Positions 13,042 through 19,736 of a stretch of 23,180 nucleotides of DNA are shown one piece after another. The notes under the pieces are model-generated. The model was not told where the DNA came from. It saw only the letters and a list, made by a program, of their open reading frames with translations, and ran no database searches. Position 1 is the first letter of the stretch; each line of letters opens with the position of its first letter. Source of the DNA: Erysipelotrichaceae bacterium (GTDB taxonomy: Bacteria > Bacillota_I > Bacilli_A > Erysipelotrichales > Erysipelotrichaceae); contig JAFZBT010000099.1 in assembly GCA_017561615.1 (NCBI GenBank), positions 1-23,180 on the forward strand, given 5' to 3'. The position numbers were made by a program, and so were the translations under genes.

Positions 13042-15027
13042 TTACTGCTTATTGTCAACGGGATGATAGGAAGGAACGATCTCCTCCACCTTGGTGCGTA
13101 TGTCGCTATCGTTGCGGTAAGCCATCTTCATCAGATCGCTGAGCTGAACGAAGAATTCGTCGGCGTTGAATTCCAGAGGCTTGCCGATGTGGATCATTTC
13201 ATTGGCCGTCGTCGAGAGGCCTTCCTCGGCCATCAGCTTTTCCTCATAGAGCTTCTCGCCCGGTCTTAAGCCGCTGTATTCGATCTTGATGTCGACATCC
13301 GGACGGTAGCCGGACATTCGGATCAGGTTGCGGGCCAGGGTATCGATCTTGACCGGTGAACCCATGTCGAGCACGAAGATCTCGCCGCCCTTGCCGTAGG
13401 TTCCCGCCAGCAATACCAGCGATACGGCTTCCGGGATGGTCATGAAGTAGCGGATGATGTCCGGATGGGTGACCGTTACCGGACCGCCGTTTTCGATCTG
13501 TTTCTGGAAAATGGGGATTACCGATCCGTTGGAATTCAGGACATTGCCGAAGCGGACAGCCGTAAAGTCCGTCCTGATGCCGCGGTAGTCAAACTGATCG
13601 TTCTTATTCAGGTTGTCAACGCCGTGTTCGTTATAGTGGGTAAACAGCTGGGGGATCATGTCCGCCCGGCCTTCCTTGATCTTGGCGTCGAAGCTCTGGA
13701 TGATCATTTCGCAGATCCGCTTGGAGGCGCCCATGATGTTGGTCGGGTTGACGGCCTTGTCGGTAGAGATCAGCACGAACTTCTCGCAGCCGTGCATCAT
13801 CGCCGCAAAGGCTGTCTTGTAGGTGCCGATGGCATTGTTCTTGATGGCTTCGCAGGGGCTGTCTTCCATTAGCGGCACGTGCTTGTGGGCGGCGGCATGG
13901 TAGACGATCTGCGGGCGGTAGGTCTCAAAGACGTCGTACATCTTGCGGCTGTCGCGCACGGAACCGATCAGCACCACCAGATCAAGATCGGGATAGCTGT
14001 TCTTCAGTTCCAGCTGCACGCCGTAAGTGGAGTTTTCATAGATGTCGAAGATGATCAGCTGGCTGGGCTTGTGGGAGGCGATCTGCCGGCAGAGCTCGCT
14101 GCCGATCGAACCGCCGCCGCCGGTTACCAGTACCCGCTTGCCGGAGACGAATTCATAGACTTCCTCCATGTCCGTCTTGATCGGCTCGCGGCCCAGCAGG
14201 TCCTCTACGGAGACGTTGGCCAGGGAGCTGACGCCGATCTGATTAAGCACGAACTGATAATAGCCGGGCAGCTGCTTTAATTCGCAGTCAGTCTCCGAGC
14301 AGATGTTCAGAATGTCGCGCTTCTCCTGAGCGGTGGCGCTGGGAATGGCCAGATAGATCTTGTCAATGTCGTATTTTTCGGCATTGAGCAGGATGTCGTC
14401 GCGGCCGCCGACGATCGGGACGTTTTCGATGTAGCGGTTCCACTTGCTGCGGTCATCATCGATGATGCAGCAGACCACTTCGTTGATCATCTTGGAATTG
14501 ATGATGTCTCTCAAGATCATCTGACCGGCGGAACCGGCGCCGATGATCATTACCTTCTTGTACTTGGCCAGATCCTCACGGCTGATGCGCTGGTTGGACA
14601 GGACGTGGAAGAAGCGGTAGGAAAAGCGGCTGATGCACAGGAAGGCAAACTGCAGGATCGATCCGATCAGGAAATAGGATACCGGCATGCGGCTGTAGAA
14701 AAGCACCATCGCCGCCAGATGGATCAGCGAGGTTATGATCGACGAATACAGTATGCTGGCCAGCTCGGTATAGCTGACGTATTCCCAGATGCTCTTGTAG
14801 AGTCTGAACAGCGTGTAGACCACCAGACAGATGACGGTATAAAACGGGGCAAAGGAACGCCAGTTGACGACGTAGATCTTGTCGATCAGCGAGAATTTCA
14901 GATCGTGACGGATCCACAGCGCCAGGAAGTAGGAAGCGTTGACGGTGATGGCGTCATAGACCATCAGAAAGAGCGGGATCACTCTCCACGGCTCAATCGT
15001 TAACCTCAGCTTCTTCTTTTCTTCCAT
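13042..15027 (-). CDS. Membrane UDP-GlcNAc 4,6-dehydratase (PglF/CapD/FlaA1 family)
   Basis: A 661-residue protein with four membrane helices in residues 15-137, a first Rossmann domain (IIGAGSAGQ, 161-169) and a C-terminal short-chain dehydrogenase domain with VTGGGGSIGSEL (301-312). The catalytic stretch STDKAVNPTNIMGASK (421-436) has Thr-Asp-Lys and a Met in the usual Tyr position, as in PglF-type 4,6-dehydratases. RFGNVLNSNGSVIP and GLRPGEKLYEE are conserved. An insertion of about 35-40 residues (447-486) lies between the catalytic helix and the RFGNVL strand. As first gene of the operon it starts the amino-sugar pathway by making the UDP-4-keto-6-deoxy intermediate. The SD is a GGGGGT about 8 bases upstream of the ATG. 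Confidence 0.94.
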   Translation of the reverse strand: MEEKKKLRLTIEPWRVIPLFLMVYDAITVNASYFLALWIRHDLKFSLIDKIYVVNWRSFAPFYTVICLVVYTLFRLYKSIWEYVSYTELASILYSSIITSLIHLAAMVLFYSRMPVSYFLIGSILQFAFLCISRFSYRFFHVLSNQRISREDLAKYKKVMIIGAGSAGQMILRDIINSKMINEVVCCIIDDDRSKWNRYIENVPIVGGRDDILLNAEKYDIDKIYLAIPSATAQEKRDILNICSETDCELKQLPGYYQFVLNQIGVSSLANVSVEDLLGREPIKTDMEEVYEFVSGKRVLVTGGGGSIGSELCRQIASHKPSQLIIFDIYENSTYGVQLELKNSYPDLDLVVLIGSVRDSRKMYDVFETYRPQIVYHAAAHKHVPLMEDSPCEAIKNNAIGTYKTAFAAMMHGCEKFVLISTDKAVNPTNIMGASKRICEMIIQSFDAKIKEGRADMIPQLFTHYNEHGVDNLNKNDQFDYRGIRTDFTAVRFGNVLNSNGSVIPIFQKQIENGGPVTVTHPDIIRYFMTIPEAVSLVLLAGTYGKGGEIFVLDMGSPVKIDTLARNLIRMSGYRPDVDIKIEYSGLRPGEKLYEEKLMAEEGLSTTANEMIHIGKPLEFNADEFFVQLSDLMKMAYRNDSDIRTKVEEIVPSYHPVDNKQ

Positions 15028-15065
15028 TCAGCATACCCCCGTACTTTTTGAATGCCCATTAAAGA

Positions 15066-15082
15066 AATCACTCGTTGTGATT
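15066..15082. promoter_or_regulatory. Inverted repeat in the leader of the surface-polymer operon
   Basis: AATCAC/GTGATT with a 5-base centre, lying a few bases downstream of the predicted transcription start. It could be an operator or a small leader hairpin. Confidence 0.4.
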
Positions 15083-15091
15083 ATTTATGTT

Positions 15092-15100
15092 ATTATAGCA
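15092..15100 (-). promoter_or_regulatory. Extended -10 promoter of the surface-polymer operon
   Basis: On the minus strand TGCTATAAT is a perfect extended -10. The predicted leader is about 58 nt. No good -35 box at 17 bp (TTCATT). Confidence 0.7.
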
Positions 15101-15130
15101 CCATTTATCCCGTTAATGAAGACGCCTGCC

Positions 15131-15154
15131 GAAAAGCCGCGTCTGCCGCGGCTT
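15131..15154 (-). terminator. Terminator of the DUF4037 gene
   Basis: Stem AAGCCGCG/CGCGGCTT with a 5-base loop, followed on the minus strand by TTC after the stem's closing Ts. It lies 25 bases past the stop. The tail is short, so strength is uncertain. Confidence 0.6.
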
Positions 15155-15179
15155 CCTGATTCTTCAGTAGGCATTGTTC

Positions 15180-16148
15180 TCAGTCTTCACCGACGAAAAT
15201 GTTCCAGGAGGCGATCTCAGGATCGCTGATGCCCTTCATGATGATCCGGGCCTGATCCAGCAGGTAATCGGAATACCCCGCTGACCACTGGCGGCGGCGG
15301 ATCTCATCGATGATTATGGAACTGATCTTTTCGATCAGATAGCTCTTGTGGACGTTTTCGCTTTCCGGCAGCTGCTGAAGTTCGAAGATCAGGTCCACGG
15401 CATCCCGGCAGACAGTCAGTTCCTTCATCGCCCGGCCCCGCCACTTGTAATAGGGCATGTAGCGGCCGTTAAGCAGAAACAGCGCTGCCGATATCTTGTA
15501 GATGAACTCCGTCACGCAGCCATAGGCTGCCTGTATGTCGCCCCGGCGCAGGGAGCGCTCATAGTTGAACTGCCCCGTCTTGCCGGCCATCGCCAGATCG
15601 GCGGCGACCTTCTTCTTCAGGATGTCTTCAGGGTAAAAATTCTGCCAGCAGCTGCGGATCCCGGAGAATTCCCCTTCGGGATCATAGAACACCTCGCCGT
15701 TGACGGCTTCCGCCAGATAGTACATCGGCGTCTTCAGCCAGTCATCGGTGCTCTGCGGCTTTCCGGTAATGCCGGTATGCTCGTAGAAGAATTCCTCAAT
15801 GCCGTGAACGCCGAAGCGGTGCTCCCGCGCTCCGGTCATCTCGCTTTCATTGGGAGCCATGCCCATGTCAAGGCGGTGTCTGATGATGAAGCCTTCGACA
15901 TCCAGCCGGTCATAAGCCTGCTGCAGCTGACCGCCGATCTGCTGCTTCAGATCCTCGCTCAACCACAGACAGAAACCGGGCTGATAGTCATGGTCACGGG
16001 AAATGCGGTCATCATAGCCGAAGCACTCCGAGCCCTGTCCGGCCAGGCCGACGGCGATCCGGTCAGCGTAAAGGCTGAACTGACTTTCGATCATCGGCTT
16101 GCCGCATTCTTCATAAAAGGCTCTTGCCATCTGCAGACCGTTCCACAT
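15180..16148 (-). CDS. DUF4037 domain protein, nucleotidyltransferase-like
   Basis: A 322-residue soluble protein. The N-terminal segment VGLAGQGSECFGYDDRISRD followed by HDYQPGF matches DUF4037, a family that looks like the nucleotidyltransferase fold: a GxGS helix start followed by an Asp-rich strand (DHD) suited to binding metal. The rest is mostly helical, with a KWRGRAMKEL segment, and resembles helical substrate-binding partners of aminoglycoside/MNT-type nucleotidyltransferases. The substrate is unknown. A strong SD (GGGAGGT) lies 8 bases before the ATG, and the gene has its own promoter and terminator, so it is not part of the adjacent operon despite the same direction. Confidence 0.75.
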   Translation of the reverse strand: MWNGLQMARAFYEECGKPMIESQFSLYADRIAVGLAGQGSECFGYDDRISRDHDYQPGFCLWLSEDLKQQIGGQLQQAYDRLDVEGFIIRHRLDMGMAPNESEMTGAREHRFGVHGIEEFFYEHTGITGKPQSTDDWLKTPMYYLAEAVNGEVFYDPEGEFSGIRSCWQNFYPEDILKKKVAADLAMAGKTGQFNYERSLRRGDIQAAYGCVTEFIYKISAALFLLNGRYMPYYKWRGRAMKELTVCRDAVDLIFELQQLPESENVHKSYLIEKISSIIIDEIRRRQWSAGYSDYLLDQARIIMKGISDPEIASWNIFVGED

Positions 16149-16182
16149 GCTTGTGACCTCCCTTTCCCGTTCTTACCCTTTC

Positions 16183-16188
16183 ATTATA
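16183..16188 (-). promoter_or_regulatory. -10 box of the DUF4037 gene promoter
   Basis: A perfect TATAAT on the minus strand 35 bases upstream of the ATG. No TG extension and no clear -35 box. Confidence 0.45.
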
Positions 16189-16240
16189 GTTTATCGGCGC
16201 TTTCTTTTGGCATTAAACCGCATTTTTGCATAGCAGACGC

Positions 16241-16270
16241 TTGAACATGAGCACTGTTCGGGCGGATAAT
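16241..16270 (+). promoter_or_regulatory. xpt promoter with internal GAACA/TGTTC inverted repeat
   Basis: TTGAAC (16241-16246) and GATAAT (16265-16270) are 18 bp apart. GAACA and TGTTC (16243-16247, 16255-16259) form an inverted repeat over the -35 and spacer. The reverse complement contains CCCGAACAGT, close to the PurBox core CCGAACAAT, so PurR-type control is possible. No purine riboswitch fold was recognised in the ~30-nt leader. Confidence 0.45.
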
Positions 16271-16299
16271 ATGTTCATTACAGACGGGGGGAACGATAC

Positions 16300-16878
16300 A
16301 TGGAAATTCTGAAGCAGCGCATTCTGAAGGAAGGCCGGGTACTGCCCGGCGACATTCTGAAAATCGACAGTTTCCTGAATCATCAGATCGATACCGCTCT
16401 CATGAGTGAGATCGGCCGGGAATTTGCCAGGCGCTTTGCCGGGGAAACGGTTACCAGGATCCTGACCGTTGAAGCCAGCGGCATTGCGGCCGCCCTGACG
16501 ACGGCCCAGCAATTCGGCAGCTGCCCGGTCGTCTTTGCCAAGAAGGGCGGCGCGGCGAACATGAGCGCGGAAGTCTACCACGCTCCCCTGCACTCCTACA
16601 CCCGCAACCGGGATCTGGAGATCTTCGTCAGCAGACAGTACCTCAGCGAAAGCGACCGGGTGCTGATCATTGACGACTTTCTGGCCAACGGCCAGGCTCT
16701 GAAAGCCCTGACCGAGATCATCCGGCAGGCCGGCAGCACGCTGGTCGGCTGCGGAGTGGTCGTGGAAAAGGCCTATCAGCCCGGCGGACAGATGCTCAGA
16801 GATCAGGGCATCCGCGTTGAATCGCTGGCCCGCATCGCCGCCATGGATCCCGAAACAGGCATAACCTTCAGCGAATGA
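16300..16878 (+). CDS. xpt: Xanthine phosphoribosyltransferase
   Basis: Converts xanthine and PRPP to XMP in purine salvage. The 192-residue length is the norm for Xpt. The N-terminal ILKEGRVLPGDILKIDSFLN followed by HQID is diagnostic of Xpt, and VEASGIAAA (58-66) plus the PRPP-binding loop VLIIDDFLANGQA (121-133) complete the type I phosphoribosyltransferase site. KKGGAANMS sits where Xpt enzymes have their flexible base-binding loop. The SD is GGGGGG, 9 bases before the ATG. It is a single-gene unit here, with no xanthine permease gene behind it, unlike the xpt-pbuX arrangement in Bacillus; a purine permease gene lies at the left end of the window. Confidence 0.95.
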   Translation: MEILKQRILKEGRVLPGDILKIDSFLNHQIDTALMSEIGREFARRFAGETVTRILTVEASGIAAALTTAQQFGSCPVVFAKKGGAANMSAEVYHAPLHSYTRNRDLEIFVSRQYLSESDRVLIIDDFLANGQALKALTEIIRQAGSTLVGCGVVVEKAYQPGGQMLRDQGIRVESLARIAAMDPETGITFSE

Positions 16879-16900
16879 AAAAAGGCTTGCGCCTTTTTAT
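16879..16900. terminator. Short bidirectional terminator between xpt and the acyltransferase gene
   Basis: AAAAGGC/GCCTTTT around a TTGC loop, with A-run and T-run flanks that can serve both strands. It overlaps the stop codon of the minus-strand acyltransferase gene. Only three G-C pairs. Confidence 0.6.
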
Positions 16901-17922
16901 TTTTCTTTCTTCTTGCCTACCAGAGCCGGACAGATCAGCAGGATGATCCTTTCGGCGATCAGGCACATCGCGATGGCGATGACGGCCACGATCAGCGCAA
17001 CGGGCAGGTTGTTGTCTGCCAGCAGTTTTCTGGTCTGAGGAACGATCGTCTGGAAGAACAGGACGGGGAACTTGTGCATGACCAGGATGGCCATGGTCGA
17101 AGCGCCGACGTATTCCAGAACCCGGTTTCTATCAATGACGCGCGCCATAAGAAGATAGCCGATGATGCTGCCGAAAGCGGAAAGCCAGAACAGCGGATAG
17201 CTGTTATAGACATCCCCTGAATAGCGGACCCGGCCGTTCTTCATGCCGATGAAGCCGGCAATGACGATCAGCAGCAGACCGACAGCCAGCATGGCCGGCT
17301 TTTTCATTTTCAGGGAACCAAGCGGTTCTCTTAACAGTCTGCCGGCGAGATAGAACACCATCATGATCAGAGCCGTCTCTGCCTGAAACGGCAGAACCAG
17401 CTGCCAGCGGGTGCTGTTAAGCCAGCCCAGCAGGGCGAAGACGGGGATCCAGCCGGTCAGCCAGAGTTCCTTCTTCAGCGGTTCGGGCCGGAACGTGCGC
17501 AGAAGATAATAGATCACGTCGCAGACAAACAGACAGGTCAGCGACCACAGCGGGTGGTTGTATTCCATCTGTCCGTTCTTGCTGGAGCCGTAAAGCAGAT
17601 AGCCCAGGTTGGTCAGCAGACTGCCATTGAATTCCTCGCCAAGAGCGCCGGCCGCATAGCGGCCCAGAACCTGGTAAATGACAACGCTGATCACGCCGAA
17701 GAACAGATAGGGTATCAGTAGTCTTCTGAACTCCCGGCGCAGGAAATGACCGAAGCTTTCCTGCCGATCGGAAGTCACCAGTCCGCTGATGAACATGAAC
17801 AGCCCGAAGTGAAAGGAATACAGATAGGTCTGTACCTCTCCGCCTCTTACCACATGGCCCAATACTACGGCAAACATGGCCAGGGCTCTTAAAATGTCGA
17901 TCCACTTGATTCTTTCCTTCAT
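16897..17922 (-). CDS. Acyltransferase-3 family membrane protein
   Basis: A 341-residue protein with about ten hydrophobic segments. The N-terminal RIKWIDILRALAMFAVVLGH followed by VVRGGEV is the acyltransferase-3 signature, including the conserved His of the acetyl-transfer site. SFHFGLFMFISGLV follows, as in the family. Such proteins move acetyl groups from cytoplasmic acetyl-CoA onto surface glycans or related acceptors. The ATG at 17922 is preferred: a -10 box lies so close to the ATG at 17949 that transcription would start inside that codon. The SD (GGATAAG) is weak. Being 2 kb from the polymer operon, it could O-acetylate that polymer, but nothing in the sequence proves a link. Confidence 0.88.
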   Translation of the reverse strand: MKERIKWIDILRALAMFAVVLGHVVRGGEVQTYLYSFHFGLFMFISGLVTSDRQESFGHFLRREFRRLLIPYLFFGVISVVIYQVLGRYAAGALGEEFNGSLLTNLGYLLYGSSKNGQMEYNHPLWSLTCLFVCDVIYYLLRTFRPEPLKKELWLTGWIPVFALLGWLNSTRWQLVLPFQAETALIMMVFYLAGRLLREPLGSLKMKKPAMLAVGLLLIVIAGFIGMKNGRVRYSGDVYNSYPLFWLSAFGSIIGYLLMARVIDRNRVLEYVGASTMAILVMHKFPVLFFQTIVPQTRKLLADNNLPVALIVAVIAIAMCLIAERIILLICPALVGKKKEK

Positions 17923-17954
17923 ATGCTTACTTATCCGGGTAATGTACATGTCCT

Positions 17955-17983
17955 ATTATATTGTAGATGCGGCATTCGCGCAA
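17955..17983 (-). promoter_or_regulatory. Promoter of the acyltransferase gene
   Basis: On the minus strand TTGCGC (complement of 17978-17983), 17 bp, then a perfect TATAAT (complement of 17955-17960). Confidence 0.6.
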
Positions 17984-17995
17984 ACTTGCGGTCAG

Positions 17996-18018
17996 GCAGC
18001 GGTAAAGACGCTGCTTTT
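17996..18018 (+). terminator. Terminator-like hairpin upstream of azlC
   Basis: GCAGCG/CGCTGC stem with a 7-base loop followed by TTTT. It lies between divergent genes, 33 bases before the azlC ATG, so either it is an attenuator in a longer azlC leader or it only insulates the promoter. A weak extended -10 (TGTTAAACT, 18020-18028) follows it. Confidence 0.4.
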
Positions 18019-18050
18019 GTGTTAAACTAACAGTCAAGGGAGACAAATGC

Positions 18051-18746
18051 ATGAACAGTGACTTCAGAAGCGGATTAAGACAGGGACTGCCGATCGGACT
18101 GGGATATCTCTTTGTTTCCTTCGGCTTCGGCATCTTTGCCCTGCGCAGCGGCTTAAGCGTTGCGGAAGCCACTGCCATTTCCCTGCTCAACCTGACCTCT
18201 GCCGGACAGGCAGCCGGTGTTGGCATCATCGCCGAAGGCGGCAGCCTGTTTGAGATCGCCTTCTCGCAGCTGGTCATCAATCTGCGCTATCTGCTGATGG
18301 GCATTGCGCTGTCGCAGAAACTGGATGAAGACTTCAGCACCAGAGAGCGCTTAGTGGCCTGCCATGGCATCACCGATGAGATCTTCGCCCTGGCCTGCAG
18401 TCAGAAAAAGCCGGTGACCCCGGCCTTGATGTACGGCATTACCGCAATCGCCGTCGCCGGCTGGACGCTGGGCACTCTTATGGGCGCTTTGGCCGGAGAG
18501 ATCCTGCCTTCCGTGCTGACCGATGCCATGGGCATCATGCTGTACGGCATGTTCATTGCCATCTTTGTACCCCCAGCCCGCCGGCAACAACCGGTGCTGT
18601 TCACCGTCATTCTGTCCATCGGCCTCAACTGCCTGTTCTTCTACCGGCTTAAGAGCGTTTCCGGCTCCATTGCCGTGATCATCAGTTCGCTCTCAGCCGC
18701 CGCGCTGGCAGCGCTTTTGTGGCCTGTGAAGGAGGATGAGGTATGA
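18051..18746 (+). CDS. azlC: AzlC family branched-chain amino acid exporter, large subunit
   Basis: A 231-residue membrane protein with about five to six hydrophobic segments. It opens with FRSGLRQGLPIGLGYLFVSF, then FGIFALRSGLSVAEA and LNLTSAGQAAGV, matching AzlC (LIV-E family). INLRYLLMGIALSQ and HGITDEIFALA are further conserved blocks. With AzlD it exports branched-chain or related amino acids and their analogues. The SD (AAGGGAG) is 8 bases before the ATG; an out-of-frame ATG at 18047 is ignored. Its stop overlaps the azlD start (ATGA), so the two subunits are translationally coupled. Confidence 0.93.
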   Translation: MNSDFRSGLRQGLPIGLGYLFVSFGFGIFALRSGLSVAEATAISLLNLTSAGQAAGVGIIAEGGSLFEIAFSQLVINLRYLLMGIALSQKLDEDFSTRERLVACHGITDEIFALACSQKKPVTPALMYGITAIAVAGWTLGTLMGALAGEILPSVLTDAMGIMLYGMFIAIFVPPARRQQPVLFTVILSIGLNCLFFYRLKSVSGSIAVIISSLSAAALAALLWPVKEDEV

Positions 18747-19042
18747 AAACCTTCCTCTGCATCATCACCATGGCCCTGGTCACCTACGGCATCCGGGCGC
18801 TCTCCCTTACCCTGATCAGAAAGAAGATCACCAGCCGCTTCATCCGTTCACTGCTGTCCTATCTGCCCTATGGCGTTCTGGCGGCGATGAGCTTTCCGGC
18901 CATCATGTACTGCTGCGAAAGCCAGCTGGCCGCCGTCTGCGGCAGCCTGTGCGCCCTGATCCTGGCATTATTGGATCAGCCGCTGACCATGGTGGCATTG
19001 GCTTCTGCCCTGACGGTTCTGGCGGTCAGCCTGCTGACATGA
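18743..19042 (+). CDS. azlD: AzlD family branched-chain amino acid exporter, small subunit
   Basis: A 99-residue membrane protein with three to four helices. ITMALVTYGIRALSLTLIRK and the block LLSYLPYGVLAAMSFPAIMY match AzlD (TY-R, then L-Y-P-VLAAM-FP). It is the partner of AzlC in the LIV-E exporter. Start and stop overlap as ATGA with azlC, and the SD (AAGGAGGATGAGG) lies within the azlC end. A terminator follows 2 bases after the stop. Confidence 0.93.
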   Translation: MKTFLCIITMALVTYGIRALSLTLIRKKITSRFIRSLLSYLPYGVLAAMSFPAIMYCCESQLAAVCGSLCALILALLDQPLTMVALASALTVLAVSLLT

Positions 19043-19043
19043 A

Positions 19044-19070
19044 AAAAGCTGCCTGAGCAGCTTTTCTTTT
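19044..19070. terminator. Bidirectional terminator after azlD
   Basis: AAAAGCTGC/GCAGCTTTT stem with CTGA loop, then CTTTTTAC on the plus strand and an A-run on the other side. It also serves the convergent minus-strand gene that ends at 19070. Confidence 0.88.
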
Positions 19071-19678
19071 TACTTATTGGTCAGATCCTTGATGAATCCG
19101 GCGACCTTCTCGACCGCCTTTTCTCCGGCTTCGAGAATGTCGGAACCGATGCGGCCGACATCGTCCATGTCGAACTTGCCGTCATCGCCCAGAATCGCCT
19201 TGCCGGCGCCGGTTTCCTTGAACTTTTCGGCAGCGGTCTTGCTCTTTTCGCCGATGGAAGCGCCGACGTTCATGGCCGTTTCCTTCAGATCGCCGAAGGT
19301 ATCGGCAACGTCCTTCTTGGCCTGATCAAACTTTTCCGAAACCTTGTCCTTAAGTTCGATCTTCGCATCCTTTTCGGTGCCGTACTTGTCCTTGACTTCC
19401 TTGCGGGCAGCCAGATAGGCATCATTGGGCTTAAGAGTCAGTTCAATGCCGCTGGATTCGCTGGCGACTTTCTCACCGGCGTCGTTCTTCAGTGTCTCGT
19501 TCAGATCGTCAAGAGTCTGGTGCAGCTTTTCCCGGGCTTGTTCAGCCTGACGTCCCGCTTCCTCGAACTTCTCGGCAGCGGCGCCGGCGGCTTCCCGGAC
19601 AGCTTCCTTGGCCTTCTGGGCCTTTTCTTCCAGGCTTTCTCTGACCTCTTCGGCCTTCTCAATTAATTCATCATTCAT
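19070..19678 (-). CDS. Highly charged, mostly helical protein of unknown function
   Basis: A 202-residue protein without a hydrophobic membrane segment. Residues ~1-80 are Glu/Lys/Ala-rich with heptad-like spacing (ELIEKAEEVRESLEEKAQKA) and should form an amphipathic coiled coil. The middle is KNDAYLAARKEVKDKYG-like and more mixed, and residues ~120-200 return to amphipathic repeats (EKFDQAKKDVADTFGDLKET, EKSKTAAEKFKETG). This make-up resembles apolipoprotein-like, YtxH-like or LEA-like stress proteins, but no family is certain. ATG 19678 is chosen because AGGAG lies 9 bases upstream; the longer frame begins with TTG in front of that SD. It has its own promoter downstream of marR. Confidence 0.75.
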   Translation of the reverse strand: MNDELIEKAEEVRESLEEKAQKAKEAVREAAGAAAEKFEEAGRQAEQAREKLHQTLDDLNETLKNDAGEKVASESSGIELTLKPNDAYLAARKEVKDKYGTEKDAKIELKDKVSEKFDQAKKDVADTFGDLKETAMNVGASIGEKSKTAAEKFKETGAGKAILGDDGKFDMDDVGRIGSDILEAGEKAVEKVAGFIKDLTNK

Positions 19679-19701
19679 TTCTTTCATCTCCTGATGATTC
19701 A

Positions 19702-19730
19702 ATTATATATTCAGCCCTGCCCTTCAGCAA
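19702..19730 (-). promoter_or_regulatory. Promoter of the helical charged protein gene
   Basis: On the minus strand TTGCTG (complement of 19725-19730), 17 bp, then a perfect TATAAT (complement of 19702-19707). Confidence 0.65.
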
Positions 19731-19736
19731 GACTTC

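Noticed and set aside
15348..16244. Plus-strand ORF of 298 residues
   Set aside because: Antisense to the DUF4037 gene, which has a strong SD, promoter and family motifs.
16243..16259. SOS/LexA box
   Set aside because: The spacing between GAAC and GTTC is 9, not the 4 of the Gram-positive LexA site.
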